NCBI GenBank assembly: GCA_026929865.2
Contig: CM049413.1
Span: forward strand, 15,312,501-15,376,500
From: Hyperoplus lanceolatus
Taxonomy: Eukaryota > Chordata > Actinopteri > Uranoscopiformes > Ammodytidae
Direction: 5' to 3'
DNA: 64,000 nucleotides
Of the stretch, positions 63,241 to 64,000 are shown in pieces (the first letter of the stretch is position 1; each line of letters starts with the position of its first letter). The notes beneath the pieces are model-generated. The model did not search any database. It was not told the DNA's origin and saw only the letters and a program-made list of their open reading frames with translations. The translations under genes were made by a program, and so were the position numbers.

Positions 63241-63312
63241 CTCGACAGGGAACATGGACAACTTGTTCCCGGCCACATCTACAACTTGGAGTTTCGCCAG
63301 TTCCCCAATTCC
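63241..63312 (-). CDS. lrrc69: lrrc69 coding exon, one LRR
   Basis: 72 nt, exactly one 24-residue LRR: GIGELAKLQVVDVAGNKLSM then FPVE. The LxxLxVxDVAGNxL spacing is canonical. Acceptor TACACAG, donor GTATAC, phase 0 on both sides. Confidence 0.9.
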
Positions 63313-63508
63313 CTGTGTATAAATGTGTGACAAGCTTTTGGGTTATGTAGCTGCCACACTGAACAGTAAGAAAAAGGTAAAGCAGAAGTTAGAAAGTGTC
63401 TCCCTTAATATCCTAAAACTACCTCAATAAATCATGACAGAAGCTTAACTTGAAGTGAACAACCACATTTTTAAATACACAAAAATCCCATCAGTAAACA
63501 ACACCCAC
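63313..63508 (-). other. lrrc69 intron
   Basis: 196 nt, GTGGGT to TACACAG, unique sequence. Confidence 0.8.
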
Positions 63509-63704
63509 CTCTGGTAGGCTGGTCAACTGGTTCCTGGCTATATACAACCTGGTTAATTCTTTACACTGGGTCAGCTGCCGAGGAAGCCAAGACAGATTAT
63601 TGGATGTCAAGTTTAGCTCAATCAAACTGGTCAGATGACCCAACTCAGCAGGGACCTCCTCCAGCTTATTGTCCAGCACACTGAGATGTTGAAGCTGACT
63701 CAGA
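63509..63704 (-). CDS. lrrc69: lrrc69 coding exon, three LRRs
   Basis: 196 nt. It completes a Ser codon (AG from the previous exon + T), then reads LSQLQHLSVLDNKLEEVPAE, LGHLTSLIELNLTSNNLSWL and LTQCKELTRLYIARNQLTSL, ending PE. These are nearly three complete LRRs of 23 residues with the LxxLxLxxNxLxxLP pattern. LYIARNQ matches the LLLARNN of human LRRC69 at the same place. Leucine-rich repeats form a curved protein-binding surface; the partner is unknown. Confidence 0.92.
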
Positions 63705-63939
63705 CTGATGGGAAAGACATGGTTTGTATTGGTGTTATTATTTACATAGAAATACATAATGCTTAACCCGCTTTGTGACCTTAATTTCACCATTTAAAGT
63801 TTATAATTCGATATAGGGCTTATTTGGCCTTACTGTAGCCTACATGAAGGCCTACAAATATCACATTGGTCATTGTCTCCAATTGGTATTATAGGTCAAA
63901 AAATCTTTGGTGACATGGTTTTGTGAATGAAGCCGATAC
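63705..63939 (-). other. lrrc69 intron
   Basis: 235 nt, GTATCG to TTCCCATCAG, phase 2, unique sequence. Confidence 0.8.
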
Positions 63940-64000
63940 CTTTTAATTTCTGGTGGAAGTCTTTTAATCTGGTTGTGGTTCAGATTGAGTACCACAAGGT
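63940..64000 (-). CDS. lrrc69: lrrc69 coding exon, partial (runs off the window)
   Basis: Only the 3' part of the exon is present. It reads LVVLNLNHNQIKRLPPEIK with the final AG of a split Ser codon, then donor GTATCG. VLNLNHNQIKRLP is another LRR. Phase 2 fits the next exon. The N-terminal half of the gene lies beyond 64000. Confidence 0.88.

Overview
The window is vertebrate nuclear DNA and almost certainly from a teleost fish, probably a percomorph. It has spliced genes with GT-AG introns, very long (TG/CA)n microsatellites every few kilobases, and fish-type repeats: an L2/Maui-like LINE tail with a GGAT tail, hAT-type elements starting TAGGGATG or TAGGGGTG, and fish MITEs. I see no prokaryotic gene, CRISPR array, tRNA or rRNA. 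Most of the sequence is intron and intergenic DNA; most long open frames are translations of (TG)n.

Region 1 (1-32.5 kb, + strand) holds runx1t1 (ETO/MTG8), a transcriptional corepressor. I resolve ten consecutive coding exons from 9015 to 28323. Every junction has AG/GT signals and a matching phase. Counting from the ATG in the first of these exons they encode 589 residues: a Pro/Ser-rich N-terminus, NHR1/TAFH, a Pro-rich linker, NHR2, NHR3, the MYND zinc finger (NHR4) and a Gln/Ser/Thr/Pro-rich tail. Upstream first exon(s) are not recognisable, so 1-9014 is read as intron or 5' flank. A 3' UTR of about 4.2 kb runs to an AATAAA near 32.48 kb.

Region 2 (32.5-61.1 kb) is intergenic with no gene I can support. 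It holds candidate conserved non-coding DNA, a degenerate tandem repeat near 37.2 kb, an L2-like tail at 42.2-42.5 kb, and a decayed 5.4-kb non-LTR retrotransposon on the minus strand (about 43.05-48.5 kb). A 931-bp hAT-like element has landed exactly in that retrotransposon's reverse transcriptase FADD codons. A 1.6-kb inverted repeat (50.66-52.25 kb) is built of two related TIR elements.

Region 3 (61.1-64 kb, - strand) is the 3' part of lrrc69, a leucine-rich-repeat gene: five complete exons and one exon cut by the window end. The LRRs are followed by a Cys-rich C-terminal tail. One intron holds several transposon fragments. runx1t1 and lrrc69 are convergent. In human, SLC26A7 lies between these two genes; I see no trace of it here.

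I found no new multi-gene system. The points most worth checking are an in-frame tandem acceptor in runx1t1 exon I, TG microsatellites 12-19 nt after two runx1t1 donors, the hAT hit in the RT active site, the paired inverted MITEs, the apparent absence of slc26a7 and the Cys-rich tail of LRRC69.
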